Under the pieces are notes generated by a model. The model was given only the letters and a program-made list of their open reading frames with translations, did no database searches and was not told where the DNA came from. A DNA stretch of 64,000 nt from Qiania dongpingensis (lineage in GTDB: Bacteria; Bacillota; Clostridia; Lachnospirales; Lachnospiraceae), in the NCBI RefSeq assembly GCF_014337195.1, contig NZ_CP060634.1:2976001-3040000 (forward strand), read 5' to 3'. Shown piece after piece: positions 35,730 through 44,450 of this stretch (position 1 is its first letter; the number at the start of each line of letters is the position of its first letter). Both the position numbers and the translations under genes were made by a program.

Positions 35730-36218
35730 ATGCAGATAATTGTAGCAGCAGATGAGAACTGGGCGATCGGCAGAGGTGGGGCTCTTCTATGGCATCTGCC
35801 GGAGGATATGAAGTTTTTCCGGAAGATGACCACCGGAAATGTCGTGGTAATGGGACGCAAAACTCTGGACAGCTTTCCCGGCGGAAAGCCCCTTAAAAAC
35901 CGGACTAACGTGGTGCTGTCGGGGAATCCGGATTTTTCCAGGACAGGTACTATAGTCCTTCACAGTGTGGGAGAGGCTCTTGAATATCTGAATCGGTATG
36001 ATGCAAGTGATGTGTTTATTGCCGGAGGGGGCCATATTTACAGGGAGTTTCTTCCATATTGTGATACGGCGTTTGTGACGAAGGTTTATAAAAGCTATGA
36101 GGCAGATACGTATTTTCCTGACTTGGATAAATCGCCGGAATGGGAACTTAAAGAAGAGGGAGGAAGACAGGAGCAGGAAGGAATCGAGTTTGCGTTTACC
36201 GTCTATCGACGGAAATAA
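35730..36218 (+). CDS. folA: Dihydrofolate reductase
   Basis: A 162-aa enzyme: N-terminal IVAADENWAIGRGGALLWHL, then MGRKTLDSFPGGKPL and FIAGGGHIYREFL, all diagnostic of DHFR. It reduces dihydrofolate made by ThyA back to tetrahydrofolate. It is the last gene of nrdD-thyA-folA, before a terminator. Confidence 0.97.
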   Translation: MQIIVAADENWAIGRGGALLWHLPEDMKFFRKMTTGNVVVMGRKTLDSFPGGKPLKNRTNVVLSGNPDFSRTGTIVLHSVGEALEYLNRYDASDVFIAGGGHIYREFLPYCDTAFVTKVYKSYEADTYFPDLDKSPEWELKEEGGRQEQEGIEFAFTVYRRK

Positions 36219-36285
36219 ACGGCAGTAACGAAGGCAAATCGAGAAGGACAGCTGCAAAAGGGCAGCGGCGATACAGAGTGCGAAA

Positions 36286-36333
36286 CAAAACGCGGGTGAG
36301 AAGTCCAGAGAGACGGATGCCCGCGTTTTTATT
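36286..36333 (+). terminator. Intrinsic terminator after folA
   Basis: AAAACGCGGG and CCCGCGTTTTT pair across a 23-nt loop, followed by a U-rich tail. Confidence 0.7.
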
Positions 36334-36405
36334 TCTGCTATTGGATTCATACAGCGAAGCTCTTCTCATTCAATGAGAAGATAACAGCATATTCACGGAA
36401 GCATA

Positions 36406-37053
36406 TCAATTCACAGGAAAGGTAACCGCTTTTTTATTTACATTTACCAGTCCTTCTTCTTTCATTTTCTTAAGCTCTCTCATCATGGCACTTCGGTCCA
36501 CAGACAAATAGTCGGCCAGATCACTCATGGTAAAGGGAAGATCGAAGGATTCAGACTGGTTCTTTCTGGAGAGCAGGCTGAAATAAGACAGAAGCTTGTC
36601 CCGTATGGTGCGCTGACTTAAAATGTCCAGGCGTTCACTGAGCTGAACGGCTTTTTGGGAAATCAGCATCAGGGCATTGCTGACCAGCTGGCTGTGAAAG
36701 GAACAGGCATTGGAGCACCGCTTCACCAGGTGGCCGTAATCGATGAACTGAATCCTGGTCCTTTTATAGCTGATGATTTGGATAAGGGAAGTTTCACTGG
36801 CTGCAGCGGACAGAGTTTCTCCAAAAATATCCCCTTCCTCAAGCTGCTCCAGAATGGTCTGACGGCCGTCGGAATGGGTGCGCATGACGACTGCCTCACC
36901 GTCCAGAAGAATGCCGACTAAAGCGCTGCCTTGTCCAAAGGTGGTTATGATCTCTCCGGGCATATAATTTCGTTCGATGGCACGGAAACAGACCATCATG
37001 CGTTTATATTCTTCCTGGCTGATATGATCCAAAATAGAAACTTTAGCGGGCAT
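36406..37053 (-). CDS. Crp/Fnr-family transcriptional regulator
   Basis: A 215-aa protein. Residues ~20-120 form a cyclic-nucleotide-binding-like beta roll (GILLDGEAVVMRTHSDGRQ, EGDIFGETL). The C-terminal winged helix has LADYLSVDRSAMMRELKKM. The effector is unknown; three cysteines lie in the N-terminal half but no clear Fe-S ligand pattern was seen. It is divergent from the rubredoxin-hemerythrin-flavodiiron operon, with a perfect palindrome between them, so it is the likely controller. ATG 37053 follows AAAGGA; a longer frame to 37095 was rejected. Confidence 0.9.
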   Translation of the reverse strand: MPAKVSILDHISQEEYKRMMVCFRAIERNYMPGEIITTFGQGSALVGILLDGEAVVMRTHSDGRQTILEQLEEGDIFGETLSAAASETSLIQIISYKRTRIQFIDYGHLVKRCSNACSFHSQLVSNALMLISQKAVQLSERLDILSQRTIRDKLLSYFSLLSRKNQSESFDLPFTMSDLADYLSVDRSAMMRELKKMKEEGLVNVNKKAVTFPVN

Positions 37054-37082
37054 AGCGGTTCCTTTCAATTTTTTTTTATAAA

Positions 37083-37123
37083 GTTGCATATGCAACAGAT
37101 TTATTTTTCAAATGGGATATACT
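37083..37123 (+). promoter_or_regulatory. Class II Crp/Fnr-type operator and promoter of the oxygen-defence operon
   Basis: The perfect 14-bp palindrome GTTGCATATGCAAC (37083-37096) is centred about 41 bp upstream of the start expected from the -10 TATACT (37118-37123). No -35 hexamer is present. This is the geometry of class II activation by Crp/Fnr proteins. The regulator gene lies divergently 30 bp away, so the site may also control it. Confidence 0.65.
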
Positions 37124-37184
37124 ATGAATAACAAAAAGAAATCTAACAATATTATATATCAAAGAAAGGTTAAGGTGAAGTAAA

Positions 37185-37346
37185 ATGAAAAAATATGTAT
37201 GCGAACCCTGCGGATATGTTTATGACCCCGAGGTAGGAGATCCTGACAGCGGGATTCAGCCTGGAACTGCTTTTGAAGATCTGCCGGATGATTGGGTATG
37301 CCCTGTCTGCGGAGTAGGAAAAGATTCCTTTGTAGTGGAAGAATAA
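37185..37346 (+). CDS. Rubredoxin
   Basis: A 53-aa protein, [15 protein letters not shown] at the start and [14 protein letters not shown] near the end, giving the two CxxC knuckles that hold one iron. The length and the DLPDDW stretch are canonical. It carries electrons to flavodiiron proteins and rubrerythrins. It is the first gene after the Crp/Fnr-type promoter, 43 bp before hemerythrin. Confidence 0.96.
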   Translation: MKKYVCEPCGYVYDPEVGDPDSGIQPGTAFEDLPDDWVCPVCGVGKDSFVVEE

Positions 37347-37389
37347 AATAACGCTGCTTTGAGCGAATGAAAAAGGGAGGATATAGGAT

Positions 37390-37791
37390 ATGAGCATCGT
37401 ATTTGACAAAAGCCTGGTCACAGGCAGTGAAATGATAGATACACAGCATCAGGAGCTGATCGACCGAATCAATAAACTGGTGGACAGCTGCGCGAAAGGA
37501 AAAGAGAAAAATGTGGCGGTACAGACACTGGATTTCCTGATGGATTACACAGTATTTCATTTTTCCGCGGAGGAAAAGCTGCAGGAGGAGTCGGGATATC
37601 CGGATGTCAAGAGCCATAAAGAACAGCATGCTCAATTTGCGAAGGCAATCGAAGAACTGAGAGAAATGCTGGAGGAAGAAGAAGGCCCCACCGATGCGTT
37701 TGTGGCGGCTGTGAATAAAAACATTTCGGAATGGTTCGTGAATCACATTCAGGTATGGGACAAAAAAGTGGCACAATACGTCAATAAATAA
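37390..37791 (+). CDS. Bacteriohemerythrin
   Basis: A 133-aa four-helix protein with the iron ligand pattern of hemerythrins: DTQHQELIDRIN, VFHFSAEEKLQEE, KEQHAQF and NHIQVWD. It binds O2 at a non-haem di-iron site, for storage, delivery or sensing. Its place between rubredoxin and the flavodiiron protein suggests it hands oxygen to the reductase or buffers it. Confidence 0.94.
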   Translation: MSIVFDKSLVTGSEMIDTQHQELIDRINKLVDSCAKGKEKNVAVQTLDFLMDYTVFHFSAEEKLQEESGYPDVKSHKEQHAQFAKAIEELREMLEEEEGPTDAFVAAVNKNISEWFVNHIQVWDKKVAQYVNK

Positions 37792-37806
37792 AAAGGAAAT
37801 AGCGCG

Positions 37807-40335
37807 ATGAAAACAATGGAACTGAGGAAAGACTTTTACTGGACCGGTATTGTGGATGACAAGCTCCGGGTATTCGATATCATCATGGAGACGGAGTTTG
37901 GGACCACCTATAATTCGTACATTATGAAGACGGGCGGGCATACCATCTTATTTGAGACGGCAAAAGAGAAGTTTTATGAGGATTATCTGGAAAAGCTCAG
38001 AGAGCTTACGGATATAGACAAAATAGATTATCTGGTGGTGAATCATACGGAACCGGATCACGCTGGCAGTGTGGAACGGCTTCTGGATCTGAATCCGGGC
38101 CTTAAGATCATTGCCACGGGGTGCGCTCTCAGCTTCCTTAAGGAAATCGTCAATCGGGATTTCTGTGCCATCGCGGTTAAGGACAATGAAAAAATAAAGA
38201 TTGGTGACAGGACTCTTCGCTTTCTGGTTGTCCCCAATCTTCATTGGCCGGATACGATGTACACTTATATTGAAGAAGAGCAGATTCTCGTGACCTGTGA
38301 TTCCTTTGGCTCCCATTATGGCTTCCAGGATGTCCTCGCCAGCAAAGTGACGGATCAGGAAGGCTATATGCGGGCTACCAAATATTATTTTGACTGCATC
38401 ATCGGCCCGTTCAAGCCGTTCATGCTGAAAGCGCTGGAGCGGATTCGGGAGCTGGATATCTCGATGATCTGTACCGGTCACGGCCCGGTTCTCGACACCA
38501 ATATCGATTTTATGCTGAACACTTATGAAGAGTGGTGTACGGTAGTCAATCCGAACAAAAAAAAGACGGTCATCATTCCATATGTGAGTGCATACGGTTA
38601 TACCGAAGCTTTGGCGGAGATCATTACAAAAGGTATTAAAGACAGCGGTGATATCGAGGTCCGGAGCTATGATATGGTCACAGCGGATCAGGGGAAGGTA
38701 CTGGAGGAGCTGGGATTTGCCGACGGGATTCTGTTCGGTACGCCGACCATCGTAGGAGAAGCGCTTAAACCAATCTGGGATCTGACCACCTCCATATTTG
38801 CGGGAACCCATGGCGGAAAGCTGGCCAGTGCCTTCGGAAGCTATGGCTGGAGCGGAGAGGGTGTTCCTCACATCATCGAGCGTTTGAAGCAGCTGCGGAT
38901 GCGCGTTCCCGACGACGGCTTCCGGGTAAGATTTAAACCCGGCGAGGTGGATCGGATCGACGCGTATGAATATGGATATAATTTCGGATGCCTGCTTTTG
39001 GACAAAGAAAATCCCAAGAAGACGGGGGCCAGGAAATTGGTGAAATGCCTGGTCTGCGGCGCAATTTTCGACTCTTCCCTTGAAATATGTCCGGTTTGCG
39101 GAGTGGGAAAAGAGAATTTCGTATTTGTGGAAGAAACAGTTACGGAATTCAGCAGGAATACCAGGGATTTTTATGTGATCTTGGGAAATGGAGCCGCGGG
39201 ATTCCATGCGGCAAAGGCGATTCGGGAAAGAGACAAGACCGGCTCCGTAATCCTTATTTCCAATGAGCCTTATAGCGCATATAACCGGCCCATGCTCACA
39301 AAATCCATCATGTCTGAGCTTCAGGCCGACCAGCTGGCCATTGAAAATGAAAGCTGGTACGAGGAAAACAATGTGGCTCAGATTTTGGGCAGAGAAGTGG
39401 TGAAGATTGAACCGGGCCAGAAGGAAGTTACTTTATCGGATGGGGCGAAATTCAAATATACCAAGCTGATCTATGCGCTGGGTTCTGAAAGCTTCATTCC
39501 GCCCATACCCGGCTCCGATAAAAGGGAAGTGGTGGCCATACGCCGCCTGGAAGATACGAAGAAAGTGGCGGCTCTGCTTCCGGATGTAAAGCATGCGGTG
39601 GTGATCGGAGGCGGCGTACTGGGCCTTGAAGCTGCGTGGGAGCTCAAAAAGTCAAAATGTACGGTGACTGTATTGGAGCTGGCCCCTCAGCTGATGGGCC
39701 GCCAGCTGGACGAGGCCGCCGGTGATCTGCTGAAAGCGGTCAGTGAAAGCTGCGGGATATCGATTCATACTGGGGTACAGATAAGTGCGATCGAGGGCGA
39801 CGGTACGGTCACAGGCGTAAAGGTGGGCGACGGTACGGTGATCCCGGCGGAGCTGGTCATCATTTCCTGCGGAGTCCGCGCTAATACGCAGCTCGCCAAA
39901 TCCATTGGTATGGAGACAGAACAGGCCGTTGTGGTAAATGAGCGGATGGAGACCAGCATTCCCGACATTTTTGCATGCGGAGACTGCGCTCAGTATCAAG
40001 GCGTTAATTACGCCATCTGGCCTCAGGCGTCAGAGCAGGGAAAGGTGGCGGGTGCAAATGCTGTAGGAGAAAAACTGACTTATACGACAGTTCCTGCCGC
40101 GCTGACCTTTAACGGTATGAATACTTCTCTTTACGCCATCGGTGACAACGGCAAGAACCCGAATCTGGTATATAGGACCGTGGAATTTAAAGATATGGGA
40201 AGAAAGCAGTATGAGAAGTATTATTTCCTTAATAACAAGCTCTGCGGCGTGATCCTGATTGGAGATACCTCTAAAATGGCAGCGCTTACGGAGGCTGTGG
40301 AAAAGAGAAAAAGCTTCCGGGAATTATTTTCCTGA
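37807..40335 (+). CDS. Multidomain flavodiiron protein (FDP-rubredoxin-NADH:rubredoxin reductase)
   Basis: An 842-aa fusion. Residues 1-~250 form a metallo-beta-lactamase-like di-iron domain with ligands His80, Glu82, Asp84 and His85 (HTEPDH). Residues ~257-400 form a flavodoxin domain. A short-spaced rubredoxin has Cys414, 417, 428 and 431, only 10 residues between knuckles. From ~455 an FAD/NADH-dependent reductase follows (ILGNGAAGFHAAKAI, VVIGGGVLGLEAAW, FACGDCAQY). This layout matches class F flavodiiron proteins, which reduce O2 to water directly with NADH. It ends the operon at a strong terminator. Confidence 0.95.
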   Translation: MKTMELRKDFYWTGIVDDKLRVFDIIMETEFGTTYNSYIMKTGGHTILFETAKEKFYEDYLEKLRELTDIDKIDYLVVNHTEPDHAGSVERLLDLNPGLKIIATGCALSFLKEIVNRDFCAIAVKDNEKIKIGDRTLRFLVVPNLHWPDTMYTYIEEEQILVTCDSFGSHYGFQDVLASKVTDQEGYMRATKYYFDCIIGPFKPFMLKALERIRELDISMICTGHGPVLDTNIDFMLNTYEEWCTVVNPNKKKTVIIPYVSAYGYTEALAEIITKGIKDSGDIEVRSYDMVTADQGKVLEELGFADGILFGTPTIVGEALKPIWDLTTSIFAGTHGGKLASAFGSYGWSGEGVPHIIERLKQLRMRVPDDGFRVRFKPGEVDRIDAYEYGYNFGCLLLDKENPKKTGARKLVKCLVCGAIFDSSLEICPVCGVGKENFVFVEETVTEFSRNTRDFYVILGNGAAGFHAAKAIRERDKTGSVILISNEPYSAYNRPMLTKSIMSELQADQLAIENESWYEENNVAQILGREVVKIEPGQKEVTLSDGAKFKYTKLIYALGSESFIPPIPGSDKREVVAIRRLEDTKKVAALLPDVKHAVVIGGGVLGLEAAWELKKSKCTVTVLELAPQLMGRQLDEAAGDLLKAVSESCGISIHTGVQISAIEGDGTVTGVKVGDGTVIPAELVIISCGVRANTQLAKSIGMETEQAVVVNERMETSIPDIFACGDCAQYQGVNYAIWPQASEQGKVAGANAVGEKLTYTTVPAALTFNGMNTSLYAIGDNGKNPNLVYRTVEFKDMGRKQYEKYYFLNNKLCGVILIGDTSKMAALTEAVEKRKSFRELFS

Positions 40336-40357
40336 TGGAATGAAATCATATCGGTTT

Positions 40358-40394
40358 GTCCTGCAAGTTGTCCAATGACTTGCAGGACTTTTTT
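40358..40394 (+). terminator. Intrinsic terminator of the oxygen-defence operon
   Basis: GTCCTGCAAG and CTTGCAGGAC stem followed by TTTTTTTC. Confidence 0.92.
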
Positions 40395-40487
40395 TCGTAG
40401 AACTTCTTAATACCATATGATAAAATGTATGAAGAAAGACAGGTGTATTCGCCGGGCGGATAAGTATATTGAAAGAGGTGAGGTAAG

Positions 40488-41846
40488 TTGAAACGGACAG
40501 AAACAAATGAAGACGTATTTGAAAAGCTGCCTGTCCCATCAGCGCTGAGAGTAATGGTTGTTCCTACGATCATAAGCCAGATTATTGTGCTGATATATAA
40601 TATGGCAGACACATTTTATGTGGGAAGAACAAACAACCCCTATATGGTAGCGGGGACCTCTTTGATCCTCCCCATTTTTAATATTACGCTGTGCCTTGCA
40701 AGCCTTGCGGGAGTTGGCGGAGGGGCACTGATTTCAAGACTGCTCGGGAAGGGCATGGATGCTGAAGCGAAAAAGGTCAGCGCCTTTTCCCTTTATCTCT
40801 CCATATTTGTGGCGGCATTATTCTCAGTGATGACGGCAATATTTATGAGGCCGTTACTGAATATACTCGGCGCAGGAGAAAATACGTTTCAGTATGCCAG
40901 ACAGTACGCTGTCTGTGTTATTGTTCTAGGCGGTATTCCGACGGTTTTGTCAAATGTGATGTCCAACTTAATACGCAGCACCGGCCGGTCAAAGGAAGCC
41001 GGTATAGGAATCGCCTTAGGGGGGCTTTTAAACATTGTGTTAGATCCTCTCTTTATGTTTGTCTTCTTGCCAAATGGATATGAAGTGCTTGGAGTCGGCA
41101 TTGCGACCTGTCTTTCCAACAGCATTGCCTGCATTTACTTCTTGGTGGTGCTGTTTCGGATCAGGGAACACTCTGTCGTTACATTCAGCCTGAAATCCGG
41201 GATGCCAAAAAAGGAGAATGTCGTCGCGGTCTTTGCCGTGGGGATTCCTTCTGCCGTCGCGTCATTGTTATTTGATCTGGATTATGTTGTGGTAGACCGT
41301 TTGATGGTCTCCTACAGCGACCTGGCTCTGGCATCCATAGGAATCGTCCTTAAAGTGGAAAGACTGCCCTTGAATGTTGGAATCGGGATCTGTCAGGGTA
41401 TGATGCCTCTTGTGGCATACAACTTTGCGGCGAAGAACCAGAAGCGCATGGATGATGTCATCCGTATTTCCCGAAAAATGGGGCTTTTGATAGCGGGGAT
41501 GTGTATTGTCTTATACGAGCTATTCGCTGTTTATCTGGTGAGGTTCTTTATATCGGATGCCCGGACGATTGAAATGGCCGCGCAGTTTCTCAGGATAAGA
41601 GTGCTGGCCACACCGCTCATGTTTTTATGTTTTTATACCGTGTATCTTTTTCAGGCATTCGGTATGGGAAATAAGGCCTTATTTTTGGGGATGATGCGAT
41701 GGGTGGTTTTTAATATTCCCATGCTTTTTTTCTTAAATGCTGTGTTCGGCATGTTCGGAATCGTATGGTCCCAGGTGACGGCAGACACACTTTCTGTGCT
41801 CTTGTCTTTTTATATATATCAACGATACAGGCCGCGTTTTTTATAA
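40488..41846 (+). CDS. MATE-family efflux transporter
   Basis: A 452-aa protein with about twelve hydrophobic segments in two related halves (IISQIIVLIYNMADTFYVG early; VGIPSAVASLLFDLDYVVVD at the second half). MATE pumps export drugs or other organic ions using sodium or proton gradients; the substrate here is unknown. It starts with TTG 40488, supported by GAGGTGAGGTAAG directly upstream. No regulator gene is next to it. Confidence 0.9.
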   Translation: MKRTETNEDVFEKLPVPSALRVMVVPTIISQIIVLIYNMADTFYVGRTNNPYMVAGTSLILPIFNITLCLASLAGVGGGALISRLLGKGMDAEAKKVSAFSLYLSIFVAALFSVMTAIFMRPLLNILGAGENTFQYARQYAVCVIVLGGIPTVLSNVMSNLIRSTGRSKEAGIGIALGGLLNIVLDPLFMFVFLPNGYEVLGVGIATCLSNSIACIYFLVVLFRIREHSVVTFSLKSGMPKKENVVAVFAVGIPSAVASLLFDLDYVVVDRLMVSYSDLALASIGIVLKVERLPLNVGIGICQGMMPLVAYNFAAKNQKRMDDVIRISRKMGLLIAGMCIVLYELFAVYLVRFFISDARTIEMAAQFLRIRVLATPLMFLCFYTVYLFQAFGMGNKALFLGMMRWVVFNIPMLFFLNAVFGMFGIVWSQVTADTLSVLLSFYIYQRYRPRFL

Positions 41847-41911
41847 AACGCCGGATGTTTCGTTTCCTTTCCGCATACATAAAAACCGATGGGGTTGGAT
41901 AAATCTGGACA

Positions 41912-41925
41912 AGAACTAATGTTCG
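41912..41925 (+). promoter_or_regulatory. LexA (SOS) box
   Basis: AGAACTAATGTTCG matches the Firmicutes LexA operator core, GAAC-N4-GTTC with flanking C/G, except the first base. It lies 8 bp upstream of the -35 of the radical SAM/DUF4130 promoter, so LexA could block transcription until DNA damage. Confidence 0.7.
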
Positions 41926-41933
41926 AAAACAGC

Positions 41934-41962
41934 TTGCCTTCCCGGGAATTAGATGCTATACT
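41934..41962 (+). promoter_or_regulatory. Sigma-A promoter of the radical SAM/DUF4130 pair
   Basis: TTGCCT (41934-41939), 17 bp, TATACT (41957-41962), 38 nt before the start codon. Confidence 0.75.
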
Positions 41963-42000
41963 AAATCAGAACATACATTCGGATTTGGGAGGCGCTTGTT

Positions 42001-43530
42001 ATGGAAATCGGACAGGGGACGATGGAGCTAAAGGAAAAACTGAGGATTTTATCAGACGCGGCGAAGTATGACGCGGCCTGTACTTCCAGCGGTGTAGATC
42101 GGCCCGGAAAACCGGGGGCGCTGGGAAATGCATCGGCAGCCGGCATATGCCACAGCTTTGCATCGGACGGGCGCTGTATTTCGCTCCTTAAGATTCTTCT
42201 GACCAACCATTGTATTTATGACTGTAAATACTGCATCAACCGGCGGTCCAACGACGTGGAGCGCACAGCGTTCACGCCGGATGAAGTTTGTGCGCTGACG
42301 ATAGAGTTTTACCGGAGAAATTATATTGAAGGGCTTTTTCTGAGCTCAGGTGTCATGAAATCTCCTGATCATACCATGGCACAGGTCTATGAAGTTTTAT
42401 ATAAGCTGCGGGAGGTGTACCAGTTTCGGGGATATATCCATGTGAAAGCCATTCCAGGCGCGGATGCGGCCTTGATAGACCAGATAGGCCTTTTGGCGGA
42501 TCGGATGAGCATCAATCTGGAGCTTCCGACGGCGGAGAGTCTCCGTTCCCTCGCTCCTCATAAGAGCAGGCAGACGATACTGGGGCCCATGCGGCAGATT
42601 CAGGCGGGAATCGCAGATTCCAGATTGTCCATGGGCCAGACGGCCAGGCTTGAAAGGGCTTATGGAGCAAAGAGCTTTTCCAACGGCATTTTCCGGTTGG
42701 AGGAGGGAGAGAGAGACGGACTGGGCAAAAGAGCGGGCCATGCCATAGATGGGAGAGATTTGGGTGCCGCTCCTGTTTTGGAAGGATATGACGGAAGAAG
42801 AGGACTGGCTAGGCGGGAGAGAAACGAGATACGTACGTATGTCCCGGCGGGACAGAGCACACAGATCATTGTGGGCGCCACCCCGGAGAGCGATTATCAC
42901 ATGATGATGGTGACGCAGGCCTTGTATCAGAAATATGATCTGAAGCGAGTGTTTTTTTCTGCCTATGTGGGAATCAACGAAGACAGCGCTCTGCCCGCGC
43001 CGGGGGAAAAGCCGCCGCTCCTGCGTGAGCATCGGCTCTACCAGGCCGACTGGCTGCTCCGGTTTTATGGTTTTCGGGCAGAAGAGCTTCTGTCGGAGGA
43101 CAAGCCCAATTTCAATGTTTTCCTGGATCCTAAATGTGACTGGGCAGTCCGCCATCTGGAATACTTTCCGGTGGAAATCAATCTGGCAGCTTATGAGCTG
43201 CTGCTGCGTGTGCCGGGAATTGGAGCGAAATCAGCGCGCCGCATTATACAGGCGAGAAGAATGGGAAAGCTCGATTTTCCGGATTTGAAGAAGCTGGGAG
43301 TGGTCCTTAAGCGCGCTCACTATTTTATCACCTGCGGCGGCCGGCAGATGTATCCGGTGAAACTGGAGGAAAACCGGATCACAGCCGGGCTGATCAGCGA
43401 CAGTCAGAAAAAGAACTGGCAGATCGAGCACCAGGAGAGCTTTCGGCAGCTGAGCCTGTTCGATGATATGAAGCTGGAGATTCCGCCCACGGTGGAGGAT
43501 TTTCGGAAAGCGGCGGCTGGGCAGCTGTAG
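42001..43530 (+). CDS. Putative DNA modification/repair radical SAM protein
   Basis: A 509-aa radical SAM enzyme with Cys71, Cys75 and Cys78 (CIYDCKYC) holding the 4Fe-4S cluster. The region around residue 400 has a helix-hairpin-helix DNA-binding motif (RVPGIGAKSARRIIQA). The family is annotated as a putative DNA modification/repair radical SAM protein often linked to a uracil-DNA-glycosylase-like partner; no reaction is known. GGGAGG precedes ATG 42001. It is followed 9 bp later by its usual partner gene and preceded by a LexA-type box, both supporting a repair role. Confidence 0.9.
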   Translation: MEIGQGTMELKEKLRILSDAAKYDAACTSSGVDRPGKPGALGNASAAGICHSFASDGRCISLLKILLTNHCIYDCKYCINRRSNDVERTAFTPDEVCALTIEFYRRNYIEGLFLSSGVMKSPDHTMAQVYEVLYKLREVYQFRGYIHVKAIPGADAALIDQIGLLADRMSINLELPTAESLRSLAPHKSRQTILGPMRQIQAGIADSRLSMGQTARLERAYGAKSFSNGIFRLEEGERDGLGKRAGHAIDGRDLGAAPVLEGYDGRRGLARRERNEIRTYVPAGQSTQIIVGATPESDYHMMMVTQALYQKYDLKRVFFSAYVGINEDSALPAPGEKPPLLREHRLYQADWLLRFYGFRAEELLSEDKPNFNVFLDPKCDWAVRHLEYFPVEINLAAYELLLRVPGIGAKSARRIIQARRMGKLDFPDLKKLGVVLKRAHYFITCGGRQMYPVKLEENRITAGLISDSQKKNWQIEHQESFRQLSLFDDMKLEIPPTVEDFRKAAAGQL

Positions 43531-43539
43531 GAGCCGGCG

Positions 43540-44328
43540 ATGGAAAACAGAAAGGAAGCGATGGGTATGAAAGGGTTCTTATGTGAGGACACGATTGAAG
43601 GCATATTCACAGGGATATATGACGCTTGGGCTTCAGGAATGGAGACAGGGCACGAGAACGTCAGGCTGTTTCTCATAAGGCAGTATGAGCCGGAGCTGTT
43701 TTTTGAATATGAAGAAGTATTTCCTGATGCGGATAAAGCGGAGAAAGTAGCACGCGCCATCCGTAAGAAAATATCCGGTGAAGCGTTCCGCAGAGTTTAC
43801 CGGACCGCTATGTCCTCTCAGCCGGACCGGGCTGATGCCATCTACCGTTTTCTGATGGAAGGGTTCCGCTATAAGGAGGATACCCTTCGGATGCTGCAGC
43901 TTCCGGCAGTCGGCCGCGTGTTTGAACTGGCCCGGAAGGTGGCAAATGAAGCGCACCTTTTTCTGGAATTCATTCGGTTTGAACAACTGAAAAACGGCGT
44001 TCTGTTTGCGGCCATCGCACCGAAGAGCAATGTGCTGACTCTGGTTGCTCCTCATTTTGAGGACCGGTTTTCAGGAGAGAATTGGATCATATACGATGAG
44101 ACGAGAGCGCTGGCTGCTGTCCATGAAGCTTTGAAGCCTTATGTGCTTGCCCGCCTTACAGAGGAACAGGCGGGTATTTTTTTGGACAGGAATAAGGAAA
44201 ACGACGGATACACGGATTTGTGGAAGGTGTTTTTCAATACCATTGGAATCGAGGACAGGAAAAATTACCGCTGCCAGAGGACGATGATGCCGCTGTGGTA
44301 TCGGAAGCATATGACAGAATTTTTGTGA
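43540..44328 (+). CDS. DUF4130 / probable DNA metabolism protein
   Basis: A 262-aa protein of the DUF4130 family, which in other genomes sits beside, or fused to a uracil-DNA-glycosylase domain beside, the radical SAM protein upstream. Conserved features include FLMEGFRYKEDTLRML, EAHLFLEFIRFEQL and the C-terminal YRCQRTMMPLWYRKHM. Here the UDG domain is absent. Its activity is unknown. Start choice is between ATG 43540 and the in-frame ATGs at 43561 and 43567. Confidence 0.87.
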   Translation: MENRKEAMGMKGFLCEDTIEGIFTGIYDAWASGMETGHENVRLFLIRQYEPELFFEYEEVFPDADKAEKVARAIRKKISGEAFRRVYRTAMSSQPDRADAIYRFLMEGFRYKEDTLRMLQLPAVGRVFELARKVANEAHLFLEFIRFEQLKNGVLFAAIAPKSNVLTLVAPHFEDRFSGENWIIYDETRALAAVHEALKPYVLARLTEEQAGIFLDRNKENDGYTDLWKVFFNTIGIEDRKNYRCQRTMMPLWYRKHMTEFL

Positions 44329-44450
44329 GGGGATAAAATTTTCCGATGATTATAGTAAGAATCCAGGGGATATGATATAATAAGGCGTAGCGCGAAACCG
44401 GCGGCCGAATATGCGGTTTCGTAAAATGTCAGCCTGCGGGAGAGGAATAT

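Noticed and set aside
37948..39207. 419-codon frame antisense to the flavodiiron fusion
   Set aside because: Shadow of the opposite-strand gene; no ribosome binding site or domain signature.
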